NCBI GenBank assembly: GCA_963775875.1
Contig: CAVZKP010000019.1
Span: forward strand, 124,001 to 188,000
Length of the DNA stretch: 64,000 nt
Direction: 5' to 3'
Source: AP-15 sp963775875
GTDB lineage: Bacteria; Pseudomonadota; Alphaproteobacteria; ATCC43930; CGMCC-115725
Part shown: positions 35,380 through 43,282 of the stretch, one piece after another
Layout: each line of letters begins with the position of its first letter
Position numbering within the stretch: the stretch's first letter is position 1
Notes under the pieces: model-generated
What the model was told of the DNA's origin: nothing
What the model saw: the letters and a program-made list of their open reading frames with translations, nothing else
Database searches by the model: none
Program-made: the position numbers and the translations under genes

Positions 35380-36060
35380 TCACGCGCTGACCGCAAACCC
35401 GTGCTGTCGGCCATGCCTCTGGCCAAAGCGGGCGATGCGCTCGTCGTAGGTGACGAAAGGGCAGGCGAGCTCGATCGCGGTGGCGATCAGCAGGCGATCG
35501 GCCGGATCGCGGTGCTCGAGATGATGAAGCTGGTAGCTGCGCACAGCCGCGCGATGGCCGAGGGGCGCAGATGTGATGCCGGGGCGTTCGAGGAAACGCG
35601 CAACCCACGCCTCGACCGGAAGATCCAGTTCGATTCGTCCGGTATCGACGAGCAGTGCAATCTCCCAGGCGGTAACCGCACTCAGGCAAATGGAACCACC
35701 ATTCTGCCAGCAATCATCGATCAACGAGCGTGTCGATGGACGCAGACGGCCATCGCCGCTGTCGAGCCAGAGGGCGATATGCGTGTCGAGCAGCAGCGCA
35801 TCCGTCACCGCTCGATTTCCCGTACCGGTCTCGGCGTCGGGTTCGACATCGAGCGCCGGTGCGATCAGGTCCACGCCATCGCGCACCCGCACCGATCCGC
35901 GGTGAGCCCCGAACAGAGAACCCGCGCGGGCATCCTCGTCGAGCAGGCGCCGCATGGCCAGGGCGACCGCTTCGGTCTTGTTGCCCTCGGTCAGCTTTCT
36001 GGCGGCCTGTTCGATCAGCGCAATGACGTCCGGCCGGTTGATCGTGACGACGTTCGGCAT
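35380..36060 (-). CDS. VapB-VapC toxin-antitoxin pair read as one fused frame
   Basis: One 226-residue frame joins two proteins that are normally separate. Residues 1-80 are a VapB-type antitoxin ('VVTINRPDVIALIEQAARKLTEGNKTEAVALAMRRLLDEDAR'); residues 85-226, from GTG 35808, are a PIN-domain RNase toxin ('LLLDTHIALWLDSG', 'ICLSAVTAWEIALLV', 'DPADRLLIATAIELACPFVTYDERIARF'), with the acidic residues Asp, Glu, Asp, Asp in order. In the +1 frame, antitoxin would end 'DAETGREIER' at a TGA (35807-35805) overlapping that GTG, the classic coupled arrangement. One surplus base near 35821-35826 would therefore create the fusion. A natural fusion is possible but less likely. Confidence 0.8.
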   Translation of the reverse strand: MPNVVTINRPDVIALIEQAARKLTEGNKTEAVALAMRRLLDEDARAGSLFGAHRGSVRVRDGVDLIAPALDVEPDAETGTGNRAVTDALLLDTHIALWLDSGDGRLRPSTRSLIDDCWQNGGSICLSAVTAWEIALLVDTGRIELDLPVEAWVARFLERPGITSAPLGHRAAVRSYQLHHLEHRDPADRLLIATAIELACPFVTYDERIARFGQRHGRQHGFAVSA

Positions 36061-36080
36061 GCTCGCCTCAGTTCAGCAAG

Positions 36081-36096
36081 TAAGTACTTATATAAT
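36081..36096. promoter_or_regulatory. Palindrome TAAGTACTTA with TATAAT: likely vapBC operator/divergent promoter
   Basis: A perfect 10-base palindrome (36081-36090) is followed directly by TATAAT (36091-36096), in an otherwise GC-rich spacer. It lies 20 bases upstream of the vapB ATG, where autoregulating VapBC complexes bind. On the minus strand TATATAAG gives a -10-like box for vapB, with AGG before its ATG; on the plus strand TATAAT could serve tusA. Confidence 0.5.
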
Positions 36097-36248
36097 GGTC
36101 AGCGGCCGGCCGCAACGGCCGTTCTGGGTCATCTCGGAATGCGGCCGCCATGGCGGGTGACGGGGCTTTCACCAGGCATTATCGTCATGGGCGGATTTGT
36201 GAGCGGATCGGCAGATCAATCCTGCCAGGGGTTAGACGGGAGTTGGCT

Positions 36249-36497
36249 ATGAACGAAGGCGCCGCCGAAGCGGCCACAACGCTCGATGCGACCGGGCTCT
36301 TATGCCCGCTGCCGGTGCTGAAGGCGCGCCGCGCGCTGAAGGCGCTGATGCCCGGCGCGGTGCTCGAAGTGCTGGCGACCGACCCGGGCGCCGCCAAGGA
36401 TTTCGAGCATTTCTGCGCCACCACCGGATGCGAGTTACTCGAATCCTGCGAACAGCCGGGCGGGGTGTTGCGCTTTCGCTTGAAGAAGCCGGGCTGA
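36249..36497 (+). CDS. TusA-like sulfurtransferase
   Basis: An 82-residue TusA/SirA/YeeD fold protein that carries sulfur as a persulfide. The active Cys is in 'LDATGLLCPLPVLKARRAL', and 'DPGAAKDFEHFCATTGCELLE' and a final 'GGVLRFRLKK' complete the fold. ATG 36249 follows GGGAG. It is 17 bases upstream of an iron alcohol dehydrogenase gene. It could serve tRNA thiolation, molybdenum cofactor maturation or sulfur oxidation; context does not decide. Confidence 0.88.
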   Translation: MNEGAAEAATTLDATGLLCPLPVLKARRALKALMPGAVLEVLATDPGAAKDFEHFCATTGCELLESCEQPGGVLRFRLKKPG

Positions 36498-36514
36498 CCC
36501 GGAAGGAGGCGGAC

Positions 36515-37675
36515 ATGGTTGCGACGATCACCACGCCGCGGCTGATGGCGGTCGGCGGCGGGGCGCTCGCCGAGTTGCCGGGCATGTTGCAACGGCTCGG
36601 GCTGTCGAGGCCGCTGATCGTGACCGACCCCTACATCCAAAAATCGGGCATTCTCGAGCGCGCGACCGCCCTCATCGACCAAACGCCAATCCGCTGGCAG
36701 GTCTTCGCCGATACGGTTCCCGATCCGACCACCGCGGTGGTCGAGACCGGCGCGCGAATTCTCGCCGCGGGCGGGTTCGACAGCCTTGTCGCGATCGGCG
36801 GCGGCAGCTCGATCGACACCGCGAAGGCGATGAGCGTGCTCGCCGCCAATGGCGGGCAGATGCGCGACTACAAGGTTCCGGCCGAGATCCCCAAACCCGG
36901 ACCGCCGCTGGTGGCGATCCCGACCACCGCCGGCACCGGGTCGGAGGTCACCCGCTTCACGGTCATCACCGACACCGAAACCGACGAGAAAATGCTGATC
37001 GCCGGGCTGGCCTGCTGCCCGTTGGCGGCGATCGTCGATTACGAGCTGACCCTGACCATGCCGTTGCGGCTCACCGCCGATACCGGGCTCGACAGCCTGA
37101 CCCATGCGATCGAGGCCTATGTCTCGCGCCGCGCCAGCCCCTACACCGACGGGCTCGCCCGCAATGCGATGGGGCTGATCGCGCGCCACATCCGCACCGC
37201 CTGCGCCGAGCCGGACAACCGGGCGGCGCGCGAGGCGATGATGCTGGGCGCGACCACCGCCGGCATGGCCTTCTCCAATTCGAGCGTCGCCCTGGTTCAC
37301 GGCATGAGCCGGCCGATCGGCGCCTTCTTCCACGTGCCGCACGGGCTGTCGAATGCGATGCTGTTGCCGGAGATCACCGCCTTCTCGGTGCCGGCGGCAC
37401 TCGACCGTTACGCCGATTGCGCGCGGGCGATGGGCGTGGCCGAGGAAGGCGAGGGGAGCCAGGGTGCGGTCGCGCGCCTGCTCGACGAACTGCGCCGGCT
37501 GAACCGGGATCTGCAGGTGCCGACCCCGCGCGAATGGGGCATCGACGCCGGGCGCTACGAGGAATTGCTGCCGGTGATGGCGAGCCAGGCGCTGGCCTCC
37601 GGCTCGCCCGCCAACAACCCGCGGGTGCCGGCCAGCGACGAGATCATCGCGCTCTATCGGCGGGTTTACGGCTAG
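36515..37675 (+). CDS. Iron-containing alcohol dehydrogenase
   Basis: A 386-residue NAD(P)-dependent alcohol dehydrogenase of the type III family. The nucleotide motif is 'AIGGGSSIDTAKAMSVLAAN', followed by 'AIPTTAGTGSEVTRFTVIT'. Metal ligands sit in 'DTGLDSLTHAIEAYVS' (Asp, His) and 'ALVHGMSRPIGAFFHVPHGLSNAML' (two His). ATG 36515 has GGAAGGAGG at ideal spacing. Closest general relatives are broad alcohol or lactaldehyde/butanol dehydrogenases. It shares a transcript with the TusA gene, an unusual pairing. Confidence 0.92.
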   Translation: MVATITTPRLMAVGGGALAELPGMLQRLGLSRPLIVTDPYIQKSGILERATALIDQTPIRWQVFADTVPDPTTAVVETGARILAAGGFDSLVAIGGGSSIDTAKAMSVLAANGGQMRDYKVPAEIPKPGPPLVAIPTTAGTGSEVTRFTVITDTETDEKMLIAGLACCPLAAIVDYELTLTMPLRLTADTGLDSLTHAIEAYVSRRASPYTDGLARNAMGLIARHIRTACAEPDNRAAREAMMLGATTAGMAFSNSSVALVHGMSRPIGAFFHVPHGLSNAMLLPEITAFSVPAALDRYADCARAMGVAEEGEGSQGAVARLLDELRRLNRDLQVPTPREWGIDAGRYEELLPVMASQALASGSPANNPRVPASDEIIALYRRVYG

Positions 37676-37703
37676 ATCGTCGCGGCGAGCGCCACACCTC
37701 GGT

Positions 37704-38894
37704 TCAAGCGCCGGCGCGCGGCGCCGGTGCTGCTCCGGACTGGATTCGCAGCAAGGCCAATGCCCCCAATGCGGCAATGCTGAGCCCGGCCGAGACCATC
37801 AGCGCGCCGAGCCCGATCCGGCTCATCATCAGCCCGAACAGCAGCGGCGCCGCCGCCGTGGTCACCCGCGCCGGGGCGACGATGATGCCGGTCCGCCGCC
37901 CGTATCCGGTGGGACCGAACAATGCCAGCGGCAGGGTCCCGCGCGAAATCGTCAACAGCCCGTTGCCGCCGCCATGCAATATGGCAAACCCGGCCGCCGC
38001 CGGGCCGCCGAAAACACCGAGCAACACCGCGCCGAGCGGGTGGAGCAGCAATGCGATACGGGTCGAGACCAATGGGTGCATCCGCTTCAGCACCCCGAAC
38101 TCGAACAGCCGCGCCGCTACCTGCGCCGGTCCCATCAAGGCCGAGGCGGCGATCGCCGCCGTGGTCGAGGCGCCCGCCAGCTTCAGCAGACCCGGCAGGT
38201 GCGCCGCCATCGCCCCGGTCACGAAACCGACCGCGCCGAACACAAAGGCCAGCACCGCCATGCCGTTGGCCGGCGGCGCCGCGATCGCCGTCTCGGCCGC
38301 TGCTCCGGGCCAAGTCGCCGCCGGTCGCGGGATCAGAAACCGGTTGATCGGCAGGCAGATGATAAGATTGACCGCCGCCCAGCCGAGACAGGCGCCGCGC
38401 CAGCCATAGGCATCATTGAGCCAGGCCGAGAGCGGCCAGCCGATGGTGCTGGCAAAGCCGCCGATCAGGGTGATCCCGGTGATCGCGCCACGCGCCTCGC
38501 GGCCATAGATCGCGGTCAGCGCGGCAAAGGCCGGGTCGTAGAGCCCCAATGCCATGCCGAACCCGAGCACGATCCAGGCGCCGGCCAGAGCGATCGGGCC
38601 CCCGGCGATGCCGAGCCAGGCAAGCCCGGCGGCGAGCACCAGATTCGACAGCATCAGCACCCCGCGACCGCCGCGGCGGTCGATCGCCCGCCCGATCGCC
38701 GGCCCGATCGCCGCCTGCAGCAGCAGCGACACGGAAAAGAACGCAAAGAACAGCGATTTCGAGACATGCAGACCGGCGGAGATCGGCCCGGCCAGGATCG
38801 CCGGCAGGTAATAGCTCGAGGCCCAGGCCAGCGTCTGCGTCGTGCCGAGCGCCGCGACGGTCAGGGTTTTGCGCGTCGGGTGGAACCGGGTCAC
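37704..38894 (-). CDS. MFS transporter
   Basis: A 396-residue, ~12-helix major facilitator with short loops. The cytosolic loop 2-3 motif is 'GRAIDRRGGRGVLML', and helices such as 'LALGTTQTLAWASSYYLPAIL'-like N-terminal sequence ('TQTLAWASSYYLPAIL') resemble the monocarboxylate/oxalate-formate class. Start GTG 38894 overlaps the TGA of the preceding CMD-protein gene (GTGA), so the two are coupled. The frame is open to 39134 but that part overlaps the CMD gene and is spurious. Substrate unknown; an aromatic or carboxylic acid would fit the partner. Confidence 0.85.
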   Translation of the reverse strand: MTRFHPTRKTLTVAALGTTQTLAWASSYYLPAILAGPISAGLHVSKSLFFAFFSVSLLLQAAIGPAIGRAIDRRGGRGVLMLSNLVLAAGLAWLGIAGGPIALAGAWIVLGFGMALGLYDPAFAALTAIYGREARGAITGITLIGGFASTIGWPLSAWLNDAYGWRGACLGWAAVNLIICLPINRFLIPRPAATWPGAAAETAIAAPPANGMAVLAFVFGAVGFVTGAMAAHLPGLLKLAGASTTAAIAASALMGPAQVAARLFEFGVLKRMHPLVSTRIALLLHPLGAVLLGVFGGPAAAGFAILHGGGNGLLTISRGTLPLALFGPTGYGRRTGIIVAPARVTTAAAPLLFGLMMSRIGLGALMVSAGLSIAALGALALLRIQSGAAPAPRAGA

Positions 38895-39292
38895 CGCTTC
38901 TTGGCGTCTTCCTCTTTCAGCACTTCGGCGGCGATGCGAAAGCTTTCGAGCGCTGCCGGGACGCCGCAATAGACTGTCGTGTGCAGCAATACCTCCTGGA
39001 TCTCCTCGCGCGTCACGCCGTTGTTGAGGGCGCCGCGCACATGGAGGCGCACCTCGTTCGGCCGGTTGAGTGCGGTCAGCATCGCCAGATTGATGATGCT
39101 GCGGGTCTTTTTGTCGAGCCCCGGCCGGTTCCACACCTCACCCCAGCACCATTCGGTGACGAGCTGTTGAAAGGGCTGGGTGAAGGCGTCGGCATTCTGG
39201 ATCGAGCGGTCGACATATTCGGCGCCGAGCACCGCCCGCCGCATCGCCAAACCCTTGTCGAACAATTCGCCGTGCCCGGCATCGTCAGCCAT
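38891..39292 (-). CDS. Carboxymuconolactone decarboxylase family protein
   Basis: A 133-residue all-helical protein of the AhpD/PcaC superfamily. 'MRRAVLGAEYVDRSIQNADAFTQPFQQLVTEWCWGEVWNRPGLDKKTRSIINLAMLTAL' and 'HVRGALNNGVTREEIQEVLLHTTVYCGVPAALESFRIA' match the PcaC-type proteins, with the His and Cys of the active region. It may act on gamma-carboxymuconolactone in protocatechuate breakdown, but no other pca gene is present, so an uncharacterised paralogue is also possible. Overlaps the MFS gene by four bases. Confidence 0.88.
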   Translation of the reverse strand: MADDAGHGELFDKGLAMRRAVLGAEYVDRSIQNADAFTQPFQQLVTEWCWGEVWNRPGLDKKTRSIINLAMLTALNRPNEVRLHVRGALNNGVTREEIQEVLLHTTVYCGVPAALESFRIAAEVLKEEDAKKR

Positions 39293-39405
39293 CTCGTCTC
39301 CTCCATCTCAGGAAACCCCACTATGCGGCGGGGAACTGTCGATGAAAACCCGCGATGCTCTCGCGCATTTCTTTCACCGCCCGCGGGAAGGTTCGGGTAG
39401 GAGCG

Positions 39406-39452
39406 GTTTTCATGCTAGAATTACCGATGTTTTCATGCTAGAATTTACCGAT
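39406..39452. repeat. Tandem 23/24-base direct repeat upstream of the MetE-like gene
   Basis: GTTTTCATGCTAGAATTACCGAT (39406-39428, given here split: GTTTTCATGCTAG then AATTACCGAT) is followed at once by a copy with one extra T (39429-39452). The unit is AT-rich, lies 25 bases before ATG 39478 and is not seen elsewhere in the window. A duplicated operator or promoter element is likely. Confidence 0.5.
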
Positions 39453-39477
39453 AGCGCCAGCGGAGAAACCAGGACCG

Positions 39478-40515
39478 ATGACCGAAACCCTGCTTCCGAC
39501 CACCGTCGTCGGCAGTTATCCGCAGCCCGACTGGCTGATCGACCGCGAGCGGCTGACGCATCTGCCGCCGGCGCGGGTGCGCGCGCAGGAATTGTGGCGG
39601 GTGGCCGAACCCTGGCTCGAACAGGCCCAGGACGATGCGACCCGGCTGGCGATCCGCGACATGGAGGAGGCCGGCATCGACATCCTCACCGATGGCGAGA
39701 TCCGCCGCGAGAGCTACTCGAACCGCTTTGCCACGGCGCTCTCGGGCATCGATCTGGACAATCCGGCGACGGTGCGCGGGCGCTCCAGCGGCACCGTCAT
39801 CGTGCCGCGCATCGTCGGCCCGATCCGCCGGCTGCGCCCGGTCGAGCGGCGCGATGTCGAATTCCTGCGCCGCCATACCGACCATCCGATCAAGATCACC
39901 GTGCCCGGCCCGTTCACGATGTCGCGCCAGGCGCAAAACGAGTTCTACCAGGACGAAGAAGAGCTGGTCATGGATTACGCCGCCGCGGTCAATGCCGAGC
40001 TGCGCGAGCTGAAGGCGGCCGGGGCGGATGTGATCCAGCTCGACGAGCCGTGGCTGCAGGCCCGGCCCGAGGAAGCGCGGCGGCTGGCCGTTCCGGCGAT
40101 CAACCGGGCGCTGGCAGGCATCTCCGGCCCGACCGCGCTGCATCTTTGTTTTGGCTATGCCTATGTCTCGCGCGACAAGCCGAACGGCTATTCGTTCCTG
40201 TCGGAACTGACCGGCACGGTGGCCCAGCAGATCTCGATCGAGGCGGCGCAGCCCAATCTCGATCTCGGCAATCTCGACCACCTCGGTGACAAGACGGTCA
40301 TTTTCGGGGTCATCAGCATGGGTGACCCCGAGCCCGAAACCGCCGAGACCGTCGCCGCCCGGATCCGCGCCGCGTTGCGGCACATCCCGGCCGAGCGGCT
40401 GGTCCCCGCCCCCGATTGCGGCATGAAATACCTGCCCCGCGACACTGCCTTCGCCAAACTCAAGGCATTGGCCGACGGCGCCCGCATTGTCCGCCGCGAA
40501 CTGACCGGGGGCTGA
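39478..40515 (+). CDS. MetE-like cobalamin-independent methionine synthase domain protein
   Basis: 345 residues equal to the C-terminal catalytic half of MetE only. 'LPTTVVGSYPQPDWL' at the start, 'DILTDGEIRRESYSNRF', 'HPIKITVPGPFTMSRQA', 'AAGADVIQLDEPWLQA', then 'ALHLCFGYAY' (zinc His and Cys) and 'VPAPDCGMKYL' (third ligand Cys) show an intact zinc site. Single-domain enzymes of this type methylate homocysteine from varied donors (B12 proteins, folates) or have become demethylases/C-S lyases in other pathways. The tandem repeat upstream suggests dedicated regulation. Confidence 0.85.
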   Translation: MTETLLPTTVVGSYPQPDWLIDRERLTHLPPARVRAQELWRVAEPWLEQAQDDATRLAIRDMEEAGIDILTDGEIRRESYSNRFATALSGIDLDNPATVRGRSSGTVIVPRIVGPIRRLRPVERRDVEFLRRHTDHPIKITVPGPFTMSRQAQNEFYQDEEELVMDYAAAVNAELRELKAAGADVIQLDEPWLQARPEEARRLAVPAINRALAGISGPTALHLCFGYAYVSRDKPNGYSFLSELTGTVAQQISIEAAQPNLDLGNLDHLGDKTVIFGVISMGDPEPETAETVAARIRAALRHIPAERLVPAPDCGMKYLPRDTAFAKLKALADGARIVRRELTGG

Positions 40516-40634
40516 GCCCAGCCTCGCGCCGCCTCGCGCCAAGGCGGCCGTCGCGATGCGGTCGCCGCCTCCTCAGGGCACGATTTGTGCATGTTTGGCA
40601 CGCATCCATCCACGGCGGAGTGGGAGGGACGCCG

Positions 40635-41144
40635 ATGCCAACGCCGAACCCATTCGAGGCCGAAGACGAAGACCTGCCGCTGCGCGACGATATCCGGCTG
40701 CTCGGCCGGATTCTCGGCGACACGGTGCGTGAGCAGAGCGGCGCGTAAGTTTTGCAGGCGATGTATCGCGACTGGCCGTTTTTCCAGATGCTGCTATCGA
40801 ATATGGACATGGTGCTGGCCAAGAGCGACGTCGCGATCGCCTCGCGCTACGCCGAACTGGTTTCCGACGAAGAATTGCGGGTCCGCGTCTTTTCCCGGTT
40901 GCGCGCGGAATGGCAGAATACGGTCGAGGCGTTGCTGGCGATCATGGGCCAGCAGAGCCTGCTCGAAAGCAATCCGCTATTGGCGCGGTCGATCCGCAAC
41001 CGCTTCCCCTATCTCGATCCGCTCAATCACATGCAGATCGAGCTGCTGAAACGGTATCGCGCCGGCGACACGGATCAGGATGTCGTCACCGGTATCCACC
41101 TGACGATCAACGGCATTGCCGCCGGGCTGCGCAACAGCGGGTAG
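40635..41144 (+). pseudogene. ppc: Phosphoenolpyruvate carboxylase remnant: first ~37 and last ~130 codons only
   Basis: The N-terminal piece from ATG 40635 (GGGAGGGACGCCG ribosome site) reads 'LPLRDDIRLLGRILGDTVREQSG', the standard PEP carboxylase start. It meets a TAA at 40746-40748, and then in the same frame come 'LQAMYRDWPFFQMLLSNMDMVLAKSDVAIASRYAELV' and the perfectly conserved C-terminus 'ARSIRNRFPYLDPLNHMQIELLKRYR...GIHLTINGIAAGLRNSG'. A normal gene is about 2.7 kb; here it is 510 bases, so some 2.2 kb including both catalytic His/Arg regions is missing. Either an in-situ deletion or a collapsed assembly. Confidence 0.88.
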
Positions 41145-41184
41145 CCGCCGCCGCGAGCCGGCGCACCCGGCCGCCGGAACGCGC

Positions 41185-41580
41185 TTACCCGGTCTTCCGG
41201 CGGGCCAGTAGATCGATCTCGACCAATGCGCCGCGGGCCAGGGCGGTGACGCCGATACAGGTCCGGGCGGGAAGCCGCGCCGGGGCGAAATAGGTTCGAT
41301 AAACGGCGTTCATCGCCGCGTAGTCGCGCTCGAACCGGGTCAGGTAGACCCGGGCGAACACCACCTGGTCGAGGGCGCTGCCAACCCCGTCCAGAACCCG
41401 CTGCAGATTGCCGATGACCCGGCGGGTTTGCGCCTCGATCCCTTGCGGCAACGGGGCATTGTCGTCAGCCGGGTCGGTGGGCATTTGCCCGGTGACGAAA
41501 ATCCAGTCATCGGCCGCGGTCGCATGGCTGAACGGGGCTACCGGCGCCGGCGCCCCGGGAACCATCAGGAACTCGATCAT
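41185..41580 (-). CDS. RidA family protein
   Basis: A 131-residue YjgF/YER057c/UK114 protein. Trimeric members hydrolyse reactive enamines/imines such as 2-aminoacrylate. 'ATAADDWIFVTGQMPTDP', 'GIEAQTRRVIGNLQRVLDGVGSALDQVVFARVYLT' and 'LPARTCIGVTALARGALVEID' are typical; the Arg of 'PART' is the catalytic one in RidA. It is convergent with the ppc remnant. Confidence 0.9.
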   Translation of the reverse strand: MIEFLMVPGAPAPVAPFSHATAADDWIFVTGQMPTDPADDNAPLPQGIEAQTRRVIGNLQRVLDGVGSALDQVVFARVYLTRFERDYAAMNAVYRTYFAPARLPARTCIGVTALARGALVEIDLLARRKTG

Positions 41581-41697
41581 CCGACCCCCTTGCCCGATCC
41601 GAAATTATTATATCGCAACCCGGACCATCGCCGCAGCGCTGGCGTCGCGACGCGCACCCCCCTACATTCGCCTTTCTGGTTAAGAGGCGGGCAGGGC

Positions 41698-43230
41698 ATG
41701 GCCGCGCAGGTTCGCACCGTGGCATTCCACGGCATCGAGGTCATCGAGGTCGAGACCCAGGTGACGATCGCCTCCGGGCTGCCGGCCTTCACCGTAGTCG
41801 GCCTGCCCGACAAGGCGGTCGCCGAATTGCGCGAACGGGTGCGCTCGGCACTGCAATCGCTCGGCCTGGCCCTGCCGCCAAAGCGGATCACCGTCAACCT
41901 CGCCCCGGCCGACGTGCTGAAGGAAGGCAGCCATTTCGACCTGCCGATCGCCCTCGCCCTGCTGGTGGCGATGGAGGCGCTGCCGGCCGATGAACTCGCC
42001 GCCTATACCGCCCTTGGCGAGCTGTCGCTCGACGGTTCGGTGACGAGCGTCGCCGGGGTGCTGCTCGCCGGCCTTGCCGCCGCCAGCCGCGAGGGCGGGA
42101 TCATCTGCCCGGAGGCCTGCGGTGGCGAAGCGGCCTGGGCCGGCGAGATCGAGATCATCGCCGCTCCGAGCCTGCTGGCGATCGTCAACCATTTCAAAGG
42201 GACCCAGCTGCTGCCGCCGCCCGAGCCGCGCCTTGCCGCCTCGCGCACCGCCGGGCTCGACCTCGGCGATGTGAAGGGTCAGGAAAGCGCCAAGCGCGCG
42301 ATCGAGGTCGCCGCCGCCGGCGGCCACAATCTGTTGATGGTCGGCCCGCCGGGATCAGGCAAATCGATGCTGGCGGCGCGCCTGCCCGGGCTGTTGCCGC
42401 CGCTCGAACCGGCCGAGGCGCTGGAGCTCGGGATGATCCAGTCGGTCGCCGGCGGGTTGCGCAGCGCCGGGTTGTCACGCGAGCGGCCATTTCGCGAGCC
42501 GCATCATTCCGCCTCCTTGCCGGCCCTTGTCGGCGGCGGCATGCGCGCACGGCCGGGCGAGATCTCGCTCGCCCATCAGGGTGTGTTGTTTCTCGACGAA
42601 TTGCCCGAATTCAACCGTGCCGCGCTCGAAGCGTTGCGCCAGCCGCTCGAAACCGGCCGGGTCAGCATTGCCCGCGCCAACGGGCACGTGACCTATCCGG
42701 CGCGGTTTCAGTTGATCGCGGCGATGAACCCGTGCCGCTGCGGCCATTTCGCCGAACAAGCCTGCGGCCGGGCGCCGCGCTGCGCCGAGGACTACCAGGC
42801 CCGGCTGTCGGGCCCGCTCTTGGACCGCATCGATCTGAATATCGACGTGCCGGCGGTGTCGCCGGCCGATCTCGCCCTGCCGCCGCCCGCCGAGGGCAGC
42901 GCCGCGGTGGCCCGGCGCGTCGTCGCGGCGCGCCGGCGGCAGGCTGCGCGCTACGCCGATCTGCCGCCGGAGCGCAGTATCCGCACCAACGCCGAAGCCG
43001 ACGGGACCTTGCTCGACGAAGTCGCGGCGCCCGACCCGGACGGGCGCGCCTTGCTGGTCCGGGCCGCCGATCGGCTGCGACTGTCGGCGCGCGGCTTTCA
43101 CCGGGTGCTCCGCGTCGCCCGCACCCTCGCCGATCTCGAGGGCGCCGCCATCGTCGGCCGGCGGCATGTCGCCGAAGCGCTGAGCTACCGCCGGCAACGA
43201 ACCTTGCCGGAAAGCCCGCCCCACCCCTGA
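41698..43230 (+). CDS. comM: YifB/ComM family Mg chelatase-like AAA ATPase
   Basis: A 510-residue ATPase; ComM drives branch migration during natural transformation. N-terminal 'VTIASGLPAFTVVGLPDKAVAELRERVRSAL' and 'KRITVNLAPADVLKEGSHFDLPIALALL' form the Lon-like domain; Walker A 'VGPPGSGKSMLAARLPGLLPPL', Walker B 'LFLDELPEF', then 'PCRCGHF' and 'RLSGPLLDRIDL' complete the AAA and C-terminal regions. ATG 41698 is the family start; the frame is open further upstream. It converges on the kinase gene with only 37 bases between. Confidence 0.93.
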   Translation: MAAQVRTVAFHGIEVIEVETQVTIASGLPAFTVVGLPDKAVAELRERVRSALQSLGLALPPKRITVNLAPADVLKEGSHFDLPIALALLVAMEALPADELAAYTALGELSLDGSVTSVAGVLLAGLAAASREGGIICPEACGGEAAWAGEIEIIAAPSLLAIVNHFKGTQLLPPPEPRLAASRTAGLDLGDVKGQESAKRAIEVAAAGGHNLLMVGPPGSGKSMLAARLPGLLPPLEPAEALELGMIQSVAGGLRSAGLSRERPFREPHHSASLPALVGGGMRARPGEISLAHQGVLFLDELPEFNRAALEALRQPLETGRVSIARANGHVTYPARFQLIAAMNPCRCGHFAEQACGRAPRCAEDYQARLSGPLLDRIDLNIDVPAVSPADLALPPPAEGSAAVARRVVAARRRQAARYADLPPERSIRTNAEADGTLLDEVAAPDPDGRALLVRAADRLRLSARGFHRVLRVARTLADLEGAAIVGRRHVAEALSYRRQRTLPESPPHP

Positions 43231-43233
43231 CCC

Positions 43234-43282
43234 CCAGGGTCAACCGGCCAGGGTCAACCGGCCAGGGTCAACCGGCCAGGGT
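43234..43282. repeat. 14-base tandem repeat, 3.5 copies, between convergent genes
   Basis: CCAGGGTCAACCGG is repeated head to tail three times plus seven bases (43234-43282). It starts four bases after the comM stop and runs into the end of the kinase gene, where one copy supplies the codons for its last residues and stop (TGA 43270-43268). Slippage probably made it. Confidence 0.85.
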
